A DNA stretch of 64,000 nucleotides, from positions 1 through 64,000 of the forward strand of contig CAMFKE010000007.1 in the NCBI GenBank assembly GCA_945957395.1, read 5' to 3'. Below are positions 8,318-17,845 of the stretch, piece by piece. Under the pieces are notes generated by a model that saw nothing but the letters and a program-made list of their open reading frames with translations, made no database searches and was not told where the DNA came from. This DNA comes from an uncultured Opitutia bacterium (GTDB taxonomy: Bacteria > Verrucomicrobiota > Verrucomicrobiia > Opitutales > UBA953). The translations under genes were made by a program, and so were the position numbers. Position 1 is the first letter of the stretch. Each line of letters begins with the position of its first letter.

Positions 8318-9319
8318 ATGAATTTCTGCATCCTCGGAGCCGGCTCCTGGGGCACGGCCGTCGCCCTGCACCTGAACCGTCGCGGGCACACCGTCACCCT
8401 CGTCGCCCGCCGCATCGAGCAGGCGATGGAGATCGCCTCCACGCGTGAAAACGCCGGGCACCTGCCCGGGCACAAGCTGCCGCACACCCTGCAGATCGGC
8501 AACGAGGTCGGCCCCGCGGTCATGGAGGCCGATGTCATCATCCTGGCCTGCCCGTCGAAGTACCTTCGCGAGACGGCCGAGGGGCTCAAGCCGCACCTGG
8601 CCGGCGCGCAGTCGCTGCGCATGGTCATGTCGCTTTGCAAGGGACTCGAATCCGACACCCTGCTGCGCCCGTCCCAGGTGCTCGCCGAGATCATCCCGGG
8701 CGTGCCCCATGGTGTGCTGTCCGGCCCCACCAACGCCGAGGAGGTGGCCAAGGGGCTGCCCTCCGCCGCCGTGTTCGCGGTGGATATGGAAAACGAGTTC
8801 ACGCTGGCCGTGCAGGAGGCGATGAGCGACCGGCACCTGCGCATCTACCGCTCCCAGGATGTCGTCGGCGTGGAGCTGGGCGCCATTCTCAAGAACATCT
8901 ACGCCATCGGCGCCGGCATCTGCGACGGACTCAACCTGGGCTCCAACTCCAAGGCCGGCTTCGTCACCCGAGCCATCCGCGAGATGGTCGCGCTGGGCGT
9001 GGCGGAGGGCGGCAAGGCCGAGACCTTCATGGGTCTTTCCGGCATCGGCGACCTCATCGCCACCGCTCACGGCGGCTGGAGCCGCAACCGCGGCTTCGGC
9101 GAACAGCTCGCCGCCAACGCCCGGGACGCCATCGCCCGGGCCGAATCGGGAGCCGTTACCGTGGAGGGCTACCGGTCCACGCACAACTTCCTCAAGCTCG
9201 CCCAGCGCCACAAGATCCGCGCCCCCATCCTGGAAGGCCTGCATGCGGTCATCTACGGAGGCCTCTCGCCCGCCACGGGCATCGAGGCGCTCATGACGCG
9301 CGAGCTCAAGGCGGAGTGA
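8318..9319 (+). CDS. gpsA: Glycerol-3-phosphate dehydrogenase [NAD(P)+]
   Basis: Reduces dihydroxyacetone phosphate to sn-glycerol-3-phosphate, the backbone for phospholipids. 333 aa, standard length. The N-terminal Rossmann loop is GAGSWGTA at residues 7-14. Further family blocks are LACPSKYLRETAEGL, SLCKGLE, VLSGPTNAEEVAKGLPSA, and the helical C-terminal domain with LGAILKNIYAIGAGICDGL, SNSKAGFVTRAIREM and ETFMGLSGIGDLIATA. A pyrimidine-rich leader with no Shine-Dalgarno sequence precedes the ATG. It may be co-transcribed with panB. Confidence 0.96.
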   Translation: MNFCILGAGSWGTAVALHLNRRGHTVTLVARRIEQAMEIASTRENAGHLPGHKLPHTLQIGNEVGPAVMEADVIILACPSKYLRETAEGLKPHLAGAQSLRMVMSLCKGLESDTLLRPSQVLAEIIPGVPHGVLSGPTNAEEVAKGLPSAAVFAVDMENEFTLAVQEAMSDRHLRIYRSQDVVGVELGAILKNIYAIGAGICDGLNLGSNSKAGFVTRAIREMVALGVAEGGKAETFMGLSGIGDLIATAHGGWSRNRGFGEQLAANARDAIARAESGAVTVEGYRSTHNFLKLAQRHKIRAPILEGLHAVIYGGLSPATGIEALMTRELKAE

Positions 9320-9342
9320 GCGACCGGCGGGCCGCGGTCGTT

Positions 9343-9445
9343 TCAGGTTTTCCGTTTCAAGCACTCAGCCCGGCTACCGATTAAGCCAATGGACACGGTG
9401 CCTGCGCTGAAAACGGAAAACTTGAAACCTGAAACGCCGGTTCGC
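9343..9445. repeat. Imperfect inverted repeat, AT-rich, around SET start
   Basis: GTTTCAGGTTT at 9349-9359 is matched by its reverse complement AAACCTGAAAC near 9425-9437; the inner parts repeat the words TTTTCCGTTT and AAAACGGAAAA. The repeat runs through the first codons of the SET gene, so the exact N-terminus of that gene is doubtful. Confidence 0.4.
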
Positions 9446-9828
9446 GTCTCCGGTTCCCCCATCCACGGTTTCGGACTTTTCGCCGCCGCGCCGCCCTGCG
9501 CGCCCCGGGCGCCCCCGTGTACACCGTGGCGCTCGACGACGATCACGACCTGGACGGCGACCTGCCCGACAACCCCGCCAAGTACGCCAACCACGGCTGC
9601 ACCGCCAACGCCGAGCTGGTCGCGCGCGACGGCCGGCTTTTCCTCGTCGCCAGCCGCCCCGTGCCGGACGGGGCGGAAATCCTTTTCGATTACGGATTCG
9701 GACTCGCCGAGAGCCTCGGACACCCTTGCCTTTGCGGGCTCCCCGGCTGCGCCGGCCGCATCCTGGCCGAACCCCTGCGCTCCCTTTCCAAAAAGCATTT
9801 GCGGCGCCCGCGCCGCCCCCGTCCATGA
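9389..9828 (+). pseudogene. SET-domain protein gene with a frameshift
   Basis: Two overlapping frames together make one SET-domain protein (lysine methyltransferase fold). The first frame from ATG 9389 gives VRVSGSPIHGFGLFAAA; the sequence then continues in another frame as ALRAPGAPVYTVALDDD. After that come NHGCTANAELVARDGRLFLV, IPDGAEIL-like VPDGAEILFDYGF, and the post-SET Cys motif CLCGLPGC. The switch lies at about 9488-9500 in a run of GCC/CGC and needs one extra base (or two fewer), so it is either a real inactivating mutation or a sequencing error. The end overlaps the next gene as ATGA, which suggests it was translationally coupled. Confidence 0.7.
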
Positions 9829-10988
9829 AGATACTCGTCCTCACCTCGTCCTCCGGAGGAGGCCACGACATGCGCGCGCGCTCGATCAAGCAGTGGGCCG
9901 AGCACCCCTCGTGCGCCGACCTGGGCGTGACCGTCGAGATCCATCAGGCGCTGGAAAGCACCGGGGGCCTGTACGCGTTCGGCTCGGAAGTGTACAACTG
10001 GATACAGCTGTACTGGCCCAACCTGCACCACATCTACTTCAATGTGCTTGAGTGGATCCCGTTCTGCTCGTCCTCCACCATCCCGCGCGCCGAACGCTTC
10101 CAAAAGTTCGTGCGCGAGAGCGCCCCGGATGTGATCGTCTCCACGCACGACCACCTCAACCACGCCTACATGCGGGTCGCCCGCGACGCCTACGCCCCGG
10201 GGGAACGCCGCCCGCTCACCGGCACCTACTGCGGCGAACTCTTCGGCCGCTACGGCTTTTCCAAACATTGGGTGAACCCCGAGGCCGACTTTTTCATCGC
10301 CGCCGTGGATCCGTGCCTGGACGAGGCGCGGCGGCTGCGCATGCCCGCCGACAAATCCTGGACCGGCGGCTTCATGCTCAACCCCGACTTCTGGAGCCCG
10401 CCCACCCCGCCCGCTGAGCGCGAGCGCATCCTGCGCGACGAGTTCGGGCTCACCCCGGGCCGGTTCACGCTCATTCTCGCCACCGGCGCCAACGGCGCGA
10501 ACAACCACCTGGCCACCCTGCGCAAGTTCGCGGCAGCCGGCGTACACCCGCAGATCATCGCACTGTGCGGCAAAAACGACCAAGCCCGGGCCGACATCGA
10601 GGCCTGGGCCAAGGCGCACCCGCAGATCCCCGTTTGCGCCCTGCCTTACCAATCGCGCATGAAGCGCGTCATGGAATGCGCCGACGCCATCTTTGCGCGC
10701 CCGGGCACCGGCACCACCAGCGAGGCCATCCTCGCCGGCATCCCCATCATCTTCAACGGCATCGGCGGCGTCATGCCCCAGGAATACATCACCGCTAAGT
10801 TCGCCCGCACCAAGTTCGAGACACATGTGGTGCGCCGGCCCGGTCAACTTACCGGAATCATTGACGACTGGATGAAAAACCCCACAAGGGTCACCTCCGC
10901 CAAGGAAGGTGCCGCATCCGCGCGCCCCTGCGGGCACCCCCGAACCATCCTGGAACGCCTTTGCCAACTCGCCAAGAACCGCCCCTGA
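9825..10988 (+). CDS. GT28/MGDG-synthase-type glycosyltransferase
   Basis: 387 aa. The N-terminal MKILVLTSSSGGGHDMRARS is the hallmark of monogalactosyldiacylglycerol synthase and UgtP-like diacylglycerol glucosyltransferases, which add sugars from UDP-sugars to diacylglycerol at the inner membrane. The C-terminal half has the UDP-binding GT-B features: LILATGANGANNH, VCALPYQSRMKRVMECADAIFARPGTGTTSEAI. Start ATG 9825 overlaps the SET stop. A glycolipid product is inferred from family membership; the sugar cannot be read from sequence. It could be linked with gpsA upstream, which makes the lipid backbone. Confidence 0.85.
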   Translation: MKILVLTSSSGGGHDMRARSIKQWAEHPSCADLGVTVEIHQALESTGGLYAFGSEVYNWIQLYWPNLHHIYFNVLEWIPFCSSSTIPRAERFQKFVRESAPDVIVSTHDHLNHAYMRVARDAYAPGERRPLTGTYCGELFGRYGFSKHWVNPEADFFIAAVDPCLDEARRLRMPADKSWTGGFMLNPDFWSPPTPPAERERILRDEFGLTPGRFTLILATGANGANNHLATLRKFAAAGVHPQIIALCGKNDQARADIEAWAKAHPQIPVCALPYQSRMKRVMECADAIFARPGTGTTSEAILAGIPIIFNGIGGVMPQEYITAKFARTKFETHVVRRPGQLTGIIDDWMKNPTRVTSAKEGAASARPCGHPRTILERLCQLAKNRP

Positions 10989-11097
10989 CCCGCCCTTCAC
11001 CAAAATTTCCCGGAGCGCGCCATTGACCCCCGCGCCCCTCGCCGCTTTTTACTTCGCCGCCCCAAAACACCCCTCGCCCCCTCTTTTTTCGCTTCGC

Positions 11098-12510
11098 ATG
11101 TCCAAATTCCACCTCAAGGACCTCGACCCCCGACTGCTCAAGCAGTATCAGGCCGCCGACCAAGCCGTTAAGACCAATCCCCAGTACGCCCTCGAAATCG
11201 CCCAGGGCCTGCTGAACCGCCACCCCGAGTGCGTGGAGATCCGCCGCCTCCTTCGCCGCGCCCAGCGCCTCCTGCAGGGCGCCGAAAGCCGCGGCCTCTC
11301 CAAGCTCTTCTCCGGCGTCACCAGTTTCGCCTCGCTCGTGGGCTCCTCCAAGCTCGCGCAGAACGACCCGAAGAAGGCCATGGAGTCCGCGGAAAACATG
11401 CTGGCCAAGAATGTCTCCGACGCCGGCGCCAACCGCATGCTCGCCTCCGCCGCCGAGAACCTCGGCCTCTTCGACACCGCCGCCTTCGCCTACGAGGAGC
11501 TCTGCCTCATCGAGCCCAAGAGCGTCGCCAACCGCATCTCGCTCGCCAACGCGATGCTTCGCGACGCCAACCCCGCCGGCTGCCTCGCCACCATCGACAA
11601 GGCCCTCAAGGACTTCCCCGGCAACGGCGACCTGCAGGAACTGGCCCGCCGCGCCTCCGTCGCCCAGACCATGGAACACGGCAAGTGGGGCGCCTCCGGC
11701 TCCAACGCCGACTACCGCTCCCTCATCAAGGACACCGCCGAGGCCCAACGCCTCGAGCAGCAGTCCCGCCTCGTCACCGACGCCGCCTCGGCCGAGGAAA
11801 ACATCACTCGTCTCTCCGCCCAGATCGAAGCGGACCCCGAGAACATCAACCTCTACCGCGACCTCGTTAAGCTGCACCTGTCGGTCAACGACAACGAGAA
11901 CGCCCTGGCCGTGCTGCGTCGCGCACGCACCACCACCCTCGGCAAGTCCGACGCCACGCTGGAAAAGCAGGAGAGCGAGCTCGTCCTCTCCGGCCTCGCG
12001 GACAAGATTCGCGCCCTCGAGACCCGCCTGGCAGCCGCCCCGGCCAACGCCCCCCTGCGCACCCAGCTCGACGAAGCCCGCCGCGCCGAGTCCGAACACC
12101 GCCTCGGTGTCTTCCGCGGCCTCGTCGAACGCTACCCGAACGACTACAACTACCGCTTCGAGTTCGGCGTCCAGCTGCTCGCCCACAACCGCGTCGACGA
12201 CGCCGTGCGCGAACTTCAGCTGGCACAGCGCTCCCCCAAGCACCGCCAGTCCGCCATGCTCTATATCGGCCGCGCCTTCTCCTCCGGCCGCAAGTACGAC
12301 CTGGCCGTCGAGACGCTCACCGCCGCCAAGGCCGAGATCCCCGTGCTCAACGACCTCAAGAAGGATGTCATCTACGAGCTCGGCCTCGCCTACGAAAAGG
12401 GCGGCCGCTCCAAGGAGGCCATCGACGAGTACAAGTCCATCTACATGGCCGACTCCGGATTCCGCGATGTCGCCAAGAAGATCAACGACTACTACGAGAA
12501 AAAGCACTGA
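11098..12510 (+). CDS. Tetratricopeptide-repeat protein
   Basis: 470 aa, soluble, no signal peptide. It consists of helical TPR units throughout: for example YALEIAQGLLNRHPECVEIRRLL (about 24-46), NRMLASAAENLGLFDTAAFA, NLYRDLVKLHLSVNDNENALAVL, and VIYELGLAYEKGGRSKEAIDEY near the C-terminus. TPRs act as protein-binding scaffolds; no catalytic domain is present. The ATG at 11098 follows a long pyrimidine-rich leader; upstream codons in frame are proline-rich leader. It lies 201 bases ahead of a large membrane protein and may assemble with it. Confidence 0.85.
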   Translation: MSKFHLKDLDPRLLKQYQAADQAVKTNPQYALEIAQGLLNRHPECVEIRRLLRRAQRLLQGAESRGLSKLFSGVTSFASLVGSSKLAQNDPKKAMESAENMLAKNVSDAGANRMLASAAENLGLFDTAAFAYEELCLIEPKSVANRISLANAMLRDANPAGCLATIDKALKDFPGNGDLQELARRASVAQTMEHGKWGASGSNADYRSLIKDTAEAQRLEQQSRLVTDAASAEENITRLSAQIEADPENINLYRDLVKLHLSVNDNENALAVLRRARTTTLGKSDATLEKQESELVLSGLADKIRALETRLAAAPANAPLRTQLDEARRAESEHRLGVFRGLVERYPNDYNYRFEFGVQLLAHNRVDDAVRELQLAQRSPKHRQSAMLYIGRAFSSGRKYDLAVETLTAAKAEIPVLNDLKKDVIYELGLAYEKGGRSKEAIDEYKSIYMADSGFRDVAKKINDYYEKKH

Positions 12511-12711
12511 CGCCGACGCGTGCGCCCGCCGCACGCCCGACATCGGGAACAAGGGGAGGATTGCGCCGACGCGCACCCTCCCCTTTTTCGCGCCCGACAT
12601 CCGGCACCCGACAAGTCCCTCCGCCCGGGTTTTACACACTGCAACGCCCCCTGAACACTTGCCCGGACGCATTCCAACAGTATCAATCCCCACTCCCATA
12701 CATTGCATACC

Positions 12712-14964
12712 ATGAGCACCGCATCCTCCCACACCTGGCGATTCTACCGCGCCGGCGGACTCGACCAGGTCCGCATCGAAACCGGCGCCGACATCGAAAA
12801 CCTCCCCTCACTCGACCCCAAGCTCTGGGTCGCACTCGCCTGCCCCGTCAAGGGCCTCGAATTCGACGAAAAGACCCTCTCGCTCATCGACCTCGACCAG
12901 GACTCGCGCGTTCGCCACTCCGAGATCCTCGCGGCCGTGCGCTTCCTCAAGGAGCGTCTCCGCTCTCTGGATACGCTGGTCAAGGGCTCCGACAGCCTCG
13001 CGCTCGCCGCCATCAACGACGCCACCCCCGAAGGCAAGGCCGCCCTCGCCTCCGCCCGCCGCATCCTCGCCAACCTCGGCAAACCCGACGCCCCGGAGGT
13101 CGCCTTCTCCGACATCGCCGACCCCGTGAAGATTTTCGCCGGCACCAAGTTCAACGGCGACGGCGTCGTGACCGCCGAATCCGCCGACGACGCCGACACC
13201 GCCGCCACGATCAAGGACATCCTCGCCACCCACGGCTCCACCCCCGACCGCGCCGGGCTGCCCGGCGTGGACAAGCCCCGCATCGACGCCTTCTTCGCCG
13301 AAATCAAAGCCCTCTGCGACTGGGCCTCCAAGGGCGACGCCGACCCGGCCGTCAACCCCTTCGGCGCCTCCACCCCGGCTGCGGAAGCCGCGGTCAAAAC
13401 CGTGCGCTGCAAGGTCGACGACTTCTTCGCTCGCTGCCACCTCGCCGCATTCGACTCGCGCGCCCTCGCCGCCGTCAACCGCGCCGAAACCGAGTACCTC
13501 GCCATCGCCGCCAAGGATCTCACCGTCACCGCCCAGGAGGTCGCAGGCTTCCCGGTCGCCCTCATCGAGCCCGGCAAGGCGCTCCCCCTCGTCGACGGCG
13601 TCAACCCGGCATGGGCCGCCGCCATCGCCGCCTTGCGCACCGCCGCCGTCGCCCCCGCCTTCGGCGCCAAGACATCCCTCACCGAGGCCGAATGGCGCGA
13701 CCTCAACGCAAAACTCACCCCGCACGAGGCCTGGCTGGCCGCCAAGCCCGCGACCAAGGTCGACGCCCTCGGCATCGCCCGCGCACGCGCCATCCTCGCC
13801 TCCGGCGCCGAGGCCAAGGTGGCCGACCTGCTCGCCCGCGACCTCGCCCTGGCCGACGAATCCAAGGGCATCGACGCCGTCGAGAAGCTCGTTCGCCTCA
13901 ACCGCGACTTCGTCAGACTGCTGAACAACTTCGTGTCCTTCGGCGACTTCTACGACCCCCGTAAAATCCCCGTCTTCCGCGTCGGCCGGCTCTTCCTCGA
14001 CTCGCGCGAATGCCACCTGTGTATCCGCGTCGAGGATGCGGGCAAACACGCCGCCATGGCCGGCCTCTCCAAGTGCTACCTCGCCTATTGCGACCTCACC
14101 CGCAAGGGCGGCGCCGAGAAGATGCAGGTCCTCGCCGTGTTCTCCCAAGGCGACAGCGACTACCTTATGGTCGGCCGCAACGGAATTTTCGTGGACCGCA
14201 AGGGACAGGACTGGGACGCCACCATCGCCAAGATCATCGACGCGCCCATCTCCATCCGCCAGGCGTTCTTCTCCCCGTACAAGAAGTTTGTGCGCATGAT
14301 CGAGGAGCAGATCGCCAAGCGCGCCGCCGACGCCGATGCCGAAAACAACGCCAAGCTGGCGGAAGGCGCGACCAAGGTGGCCAACGCCGACAAGCTCAAG
14401 CCCAAGGAGGAGAAGAAGACCTTCGATGTCGGCACCATCGCCGCCCTGGGCGTCGGCTTGGGCGCCATCGGCACCCTGCTGGGCGGCCTCATCGGCGGCT
14501 TCCTCGGACTTAAGTACTACATGCCGCTGGGCGTTCTGGGCATCATTCTGGCCATCTCCGGCCCGTCCATGCTCATCGCCGCGCTCAAGCTGCGCCAGCG
14601 CAACCTGGGCCCCATCCTCGACGCCAAAGGCTGGGCCATCAACGGCCGCGTGAAGGTGAACATCCCGTTCGGCACCTCGCTCACCCACGCCGCCGAACTC
14701 CCCGAGGGCAGCGAGCACACAACCGACGACCCGTTCGCCGAAAAGCCCAACCCCTGGCCCAAGATCATCACCGCCATCGCCCTGCTCTCCTTCGTCGTCT
14801 TCGGCTGCTACAAAGCCGGCCTCTTCGACGGTTTCTTCAGGGACACCCTTGGCAAACCCACCTGGGCCACCGACTACACGCCTCCTCCTCCGCCCCCGGC
14901 CGCTCCCGCGACGCCCGCCGCCCCGTCGGCACCCGCCGCCCCGGCGACGACTGAGGCGAAGTGA
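12712..14964 (+). CDS. Large membrane protein of unknown function
   Basis: 750 aa, family not named by me. The N-terminal region (1-560) is a long cytoplasmic Ala/Asp/Lys-rich part with an EF-hand-like loop, DLDQDSRVRHSEILAAV (about 62-78), and later conserved-looking segments FLDSRECHLCIRVEDAGKHA and ADKLKPKEEKKTFDVG. Three or more membrane helices follow (IAALGVGLGAIGTLLGGLIG, MPLGVLGIILAISGPSMLIA, IITAIALLSFVVFGCYKAGL) with a Pro/Ala tail. The ATG at 12712 is preferred to TTG three codons earlier. Together with the TPR gene it looks like a two-gene unit ending at the terminator just downstream. Confidence 0.7.
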   Translation: MSTASSHTWRFYRAGGLDQVRIETGADIENLPSLDPKLWVALACPVKGLEFDEKTLSLIDLDQDSRVRHSEILAAVRFLKERLRSLDTLVKGSDSLALAAINDATPEGKAALASARRILANLGKPDAPEVAFSDIADPVKIFAGTKFNGDGVVTAESADDADTAATIKDILATHGSTPDRAGLPGVDKPRIDAFFAEIKALCDWASKGDADPAVNPFGASTPAAEAAVKTVRCKVDDFFARCHLAAFDSRALAAVNRAETEYLAIAAKDLTVTAQEVAGFPVALIEPGKALPLVDGVNPAWAAAIAALRTAAVAPAFGAKTSLTEAEWRDLNAKLTPHEAWLAAKPATKVDALGIARARAILASGAEAKVADLLARDLALADESKGIDAVEKLVRLNRDFVRLLNNFVSFGDFYDPRKIPVFRVGRLFLDSRECHLCIRVEDAGKHAAMAGLSKCYLAYCDLTRKGGAEKMQVLAVFSQGDSDYLMVGRNGIFVDRKGQDWDATIAKIIDAPISIRQAFFSPYKKFVRMIEEQIAKRAADADAENNAKLAEGATKVANADKLKPKEEKKTFDVGTIAALGVGLGAIGTLLGGLIGGFLGLKYYMPLGVLGIILAISGPSMLIAALKLRQRNLGPILDAKGWAINGRVKVNIPFGTSLTHAAELPEGSEHTTDDPFAEKPNPWPKIITAIALLSFVVFGCYKAGLFDGFFRDTLGKPTWATDYTPPPPPPAAPATPAAPSAPAAPATTEAK

Positions 14965-14982
14965 TCGACGCCACAGCGATAC

Positions 14983-15021
14983 AAAGACCCCCGAGCCCCA
15001 CCGGCTCGGGGGTCTTTTTTT
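14983..15021 (+). terminator. Strong rho-independent terminator
   Basis: Perfect 15-bp stem AAAGACCCCCGAGCC / GGCTCGGGGGTCTTT with loop CCACC, followed by a continuous T-run to 15021. It ends the TPR/membrane-protein transcript. Confidence 0.95.
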
Positions 15022-15123
15022 GCGCAAGGATGACGGCGCGCGCGATACCCATGCCGCAGCGGAAATGCGCCGCCACCCGACTTTCCCTTTGCCTCCCGCA
15101 CCGCGCGGGCGTTCACCGTGCGC

Positions 15124-17712
15124 ATGCAAACGACCGAAGCCGCCCCCCTGGCGCCCACGCCCGAGGCCAGGGCCAACGCCGACGCCGCCATGGAGCGATT
15201 CCTGGAGGTGATGGCCGCGCGCGGCATGGAACTCTACGCCGAGCAGGAGGAGGCCATCCTGGAACTCTTCGCCGGCGCCAACGTCATCCTGAACACCCCC
15301 ACGGGCTCGGGCAAATCGCTCGTGGCCGCAGCGTTCCACTACAAGTCCCTGTGCGGCGGCGGACGCTCCGTCTACACCTGCCCCATCAAGGCCCTCGTGA
15401 ACGAGAAGTTCCTAGCCCTCTGCCGCGACTTCGGCCCCGAGAATGTCGGCATGATGACCGGCGACGCCTCGGTCAACGAACACGCGCCCGTGCTGTGCTG
15501 CACCGCCGAGATCCTCGCCAACATCGCCCTGTGCGGCGGCGAACGCGCGGAGTCCATCGACGCGGTGATCATGGACGAGTTTCACTACTACTCCGACCAG
15601 TCGCGCGGCACGGCATGGCAGGTCCCGCTCCTGCTCATGGCCAAGTCGCGCTTCCTGCTCATGTCCGCGACTATCGGGAACACCGCGTTCATCGAGGAGG
15701 ACCTCACGCGCGTGACCGGAGCGCCCTCGGTGACCGTGCGCAGCGACCGTCGCCCGGTGCCCTTGGAATTTGAATACAACGAGACGCCCCTGCAGGAGAA
15801 GGTTCAGGCGCTTCTCGCGGACGGCAAGGCGCCCGTGTACCTCGTGTACTTCACGCAGCGCGATGTCGCCGAGGCGGCGCAGGCGTTCATGAGCATCCCC
15901 GTGGCCTCGAAGGAGGAGAAGGCGGCCATCGCCGAGAAGCTCGTCGGCGAGCGGTTCAACAGCCCCTACGGCAAGGAGGTGAAACGCTGGCTGCGCCACG
16001 GCATCGGCGTGCACCACGCCGGCCTCCTCCCGCGCTACCGCATCCTGGTCGAGACGCTCGCCCGCGCCGGCCTGCTCAAGATCGTCTGCGGCACCGACAC
16101 CCTCGGCGTGGGCATCAACATCCCGCTGCGCACGGTGGTCTTCACCCGCCTCTACAAGTTCGACGGCTCCAAGGCCGGCATCCTCAGCGTGCGCGACTTC
16201 CGCCAGATCGCCGGACGCGCGGGCCGCCGCGGCTACGACACGGTCGGCCATGTCGTCGTGCAGGCACCGGAGCATGTCATCGCCAACAAGGTCGCCGAGG
16301 AGAAGGCGGCCGCCAAGGGCAAGGGCGGCAAGGTGGTGAAGCAGAAGGCGCCCGAGGGCTCCGTCGCCTGGGACTCCAAGACCTTCGACAAGCTCATGAC
16401 CGCCCCGGCGGAACAGCTCACCTCGCGCTTCGAGGTGTCCCACGGCATGCTGCTCAATGTGCTCGGCCGCGACGAGGACGGCTGCGCGGTGATGAAAAAC
16501 CTGATACGCGATTCGCACGAGCCGGCGGCGAAAAAGAAGGCCCACCGCGCGCGCGCCTGGCAGCTGTTCCGCTCCCTGCTCGACCGGCGCATCATCGAGT
16601 GGATTCCGCGCACGCCCACCGGGCGCAAGTTGCGCGTGAACACGGACCTGCAGGAGGACTTCTCCCTGCACCACGCGCTCTCGCTGTACCTCATCGACAC
16701 GCTGCCCAAGCTCGACCGCGAATCGCCCGACTACCCGTTCGACCTGCTCTCGCTGTGCGAGGCCATCGTAGAGGACCCCGAGCCCATCCTGCGCCAGCAG
16801 GTCAGCCGGCTGAAGAGCGAGGAGCTCGCACGCATGAAGGAGGCCGACATCCCGTACGAGGAGCGCATGGCCAAGCTCGAGGAGATCGAGCACCCCAAGC
16901 CGCTACGCGAGTTCACCTACGAGACCTTCAACGCCTTCGCCGCCGCGCACCCCTGGGTCGCCGGCAACAACATCAAGCCCAAGAACATCGCTCGCGAGAT
17001 GTACGAGGGCTACCGGTCCTTCGCCGACACCATCAAGACCTACGGGCTTGAGCGCGTGGAAGGCCTGCTGCTGCGCCACCTCTCCCAAGCCTACAAGGTG
17101 CTCGCCCAGACCGTGCCGGCGGAGTTCAAGACCGAGCCTGTACTCGAGATGGAGGAGTACTTCGGCGAACTCATCCGCGGCATCGACTCCAGCCTGCTCG
17201 AGGAATGGGAACGCATGCGCAACCCCGACTTCGTCGCCCCGGAGGCCTCCGACAAGCCCGCCCGCCCCTCCAACTTCGACATCACCCGAGACCTGCCCGC
17301 CTTCCAAAAACTCGTGCGCGCGCGCATCCTCGGCTTCCTTCAGGCCGTCGCCGCCCACGACTGGGACGCCGCGGCCGACGCGCTCGCCGCGCCCGACGCC
17401 CGCGACGCCTCGTCCGACGACACGCCGGACCCGCTACGACGCGCCGAGGCCCGCCGCATCGAGACCGCCTTTGCGCCCTTCTTCGACGACCACCTGCGCC
17501 TGCGCCTCGACCCGGAAGGTCGCGCCGCCAAGCACACCCACTTCGCCGAGGTCGAGCACCTCAACGCCGAATCCGAATGGGCCGTTTCACAGGTGCTGGT
17601 GGATCCGGATGACGCCAACGACCGCGAAGCCGCATTCATGCTCGATCTCGCCGCCTGCCGCCGCACCGGCGACATCGCCCTGCGCTTCGTCGAGGTGCGC
17701 GACCTGGGCTGA
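15124..17712 (+). CDS. Ski2-like DEAD/DEAH-box helicase with DUF3516-type C-terminus
   Basis: 862 aa superfamily 2 helicase, ATP-dependent nucleic-acid unwinding, probably on RNA. Walker A is TPTGSGKS at residues 58-65; then [12 protein letters not shown] (Ia), the DEFH box (Walker B), LLMSATIGN (III), [26 protein letters not shown] (the Ski2-like GVHHAGL motif), [10 protein letters not shown], and [14 protein letters not shown] (VI). The remaining 400 residues match the extension found on actinobacterial-style bacterial Ski2 helicases (DUF3516). ATG at 15124 is taken rather than GTG at 15118. No partner gene is obvious; ilvB follows as a separate unit. Confidence 0.92.
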   Translation: MQTTEAAPLAPTPEARANADAAMERFLEVMAARGMELYAEQEEAILELFAGANVILNTPTGSGKSLVAAAFHYKSLCGGGRSVYTCPIKALVNEKFLALCRDFGPENVGMMTGDASVNEHAPVLCCTAEILANIALCGGERAESIDAVIMDEFHYYSDQSRGTAWQVPLLLMAKSRFLLMSATIGNTAFIEEDLTRVTGAPSVTVRSDRRPVPLEFEYNETPLQEKVQALLADGKAPVYLVYFTQRDVAEAAQAFMSIPVASKEEKAAIAEKLVGERFNSPYGKEVKRWLRHGIGVHHAGLLPRYRILVETLARAGLLKIVCGTDTLGVGINIPLRTVVFTRLYKFDGSKAGILSVRDFRQIAGRAGRRGYDTVGHVVVQAPEHVIANKVAEEKAAAKGKGGKVVKQKAPEGSVAWDSKTFDKLMTAPAEQLTSRFEVSHGMLLNVLGRDEDGCAVMKNLIRDSHEPAAKKKAHRARAWQLFRSLLDRRIIEWIPRTPTGRKLRVNTDLQEDFSLHHALSLYLIDTLPKLDRESPDYPFDLLSLCEAIVEDPEPILRQQVSRLKSEELARMKEADIPYEERMAKLEEIEHPKPLREFTYETFNAFAAAHPWVAGNNIKPKNIAREMYEGYRSFADTIKTYGLERVEGLLLRHLSQAYKVLAQTVPAEFKTEPVLEMEEYFGELIRGIDSSLLEEWERMRNPDFVAPEASDKPARPSNFDITRDLPAFQKLVRARILGFLQAVAAHDWDAAADALAAPDARDASSDDTPDPLRRAEARRIETAFAPFFDDHLRLRLDPEGRAAKHTHFAEVEHLNAESEWAVSQVLVDPDDANDREAAFMLDLAACRRTGDIALRFVEVRDLG

Positions 17713-17845
17713 CCACATCGGACGAACTCCCTCGGCGATCCCGACGGAAGCCCGATGTCACCATGACGATTCGGGTGTTTTTCCGTGAATGGGCGCTTGC
17801 GCCGCAAGGGTGCCGCAGTTTTCTCGGCCCTTCCGTTTTTTCACC

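Noticed and set aside
12808-15339. Minus-strand open frame of 843 codons opposite the large membrane protein
   Set aside because: Gly/Val/Glu/Ala-rich nonsense that arises because high-GC codon bias leaves the antisense frame without stops; no motif.
17713-17845. Possible leader-peptide attenuator or riboswitch for ilvB
   Set aside because: No run of Val/Leu/Ile codons and no clear terminator/anti-terminator pair.
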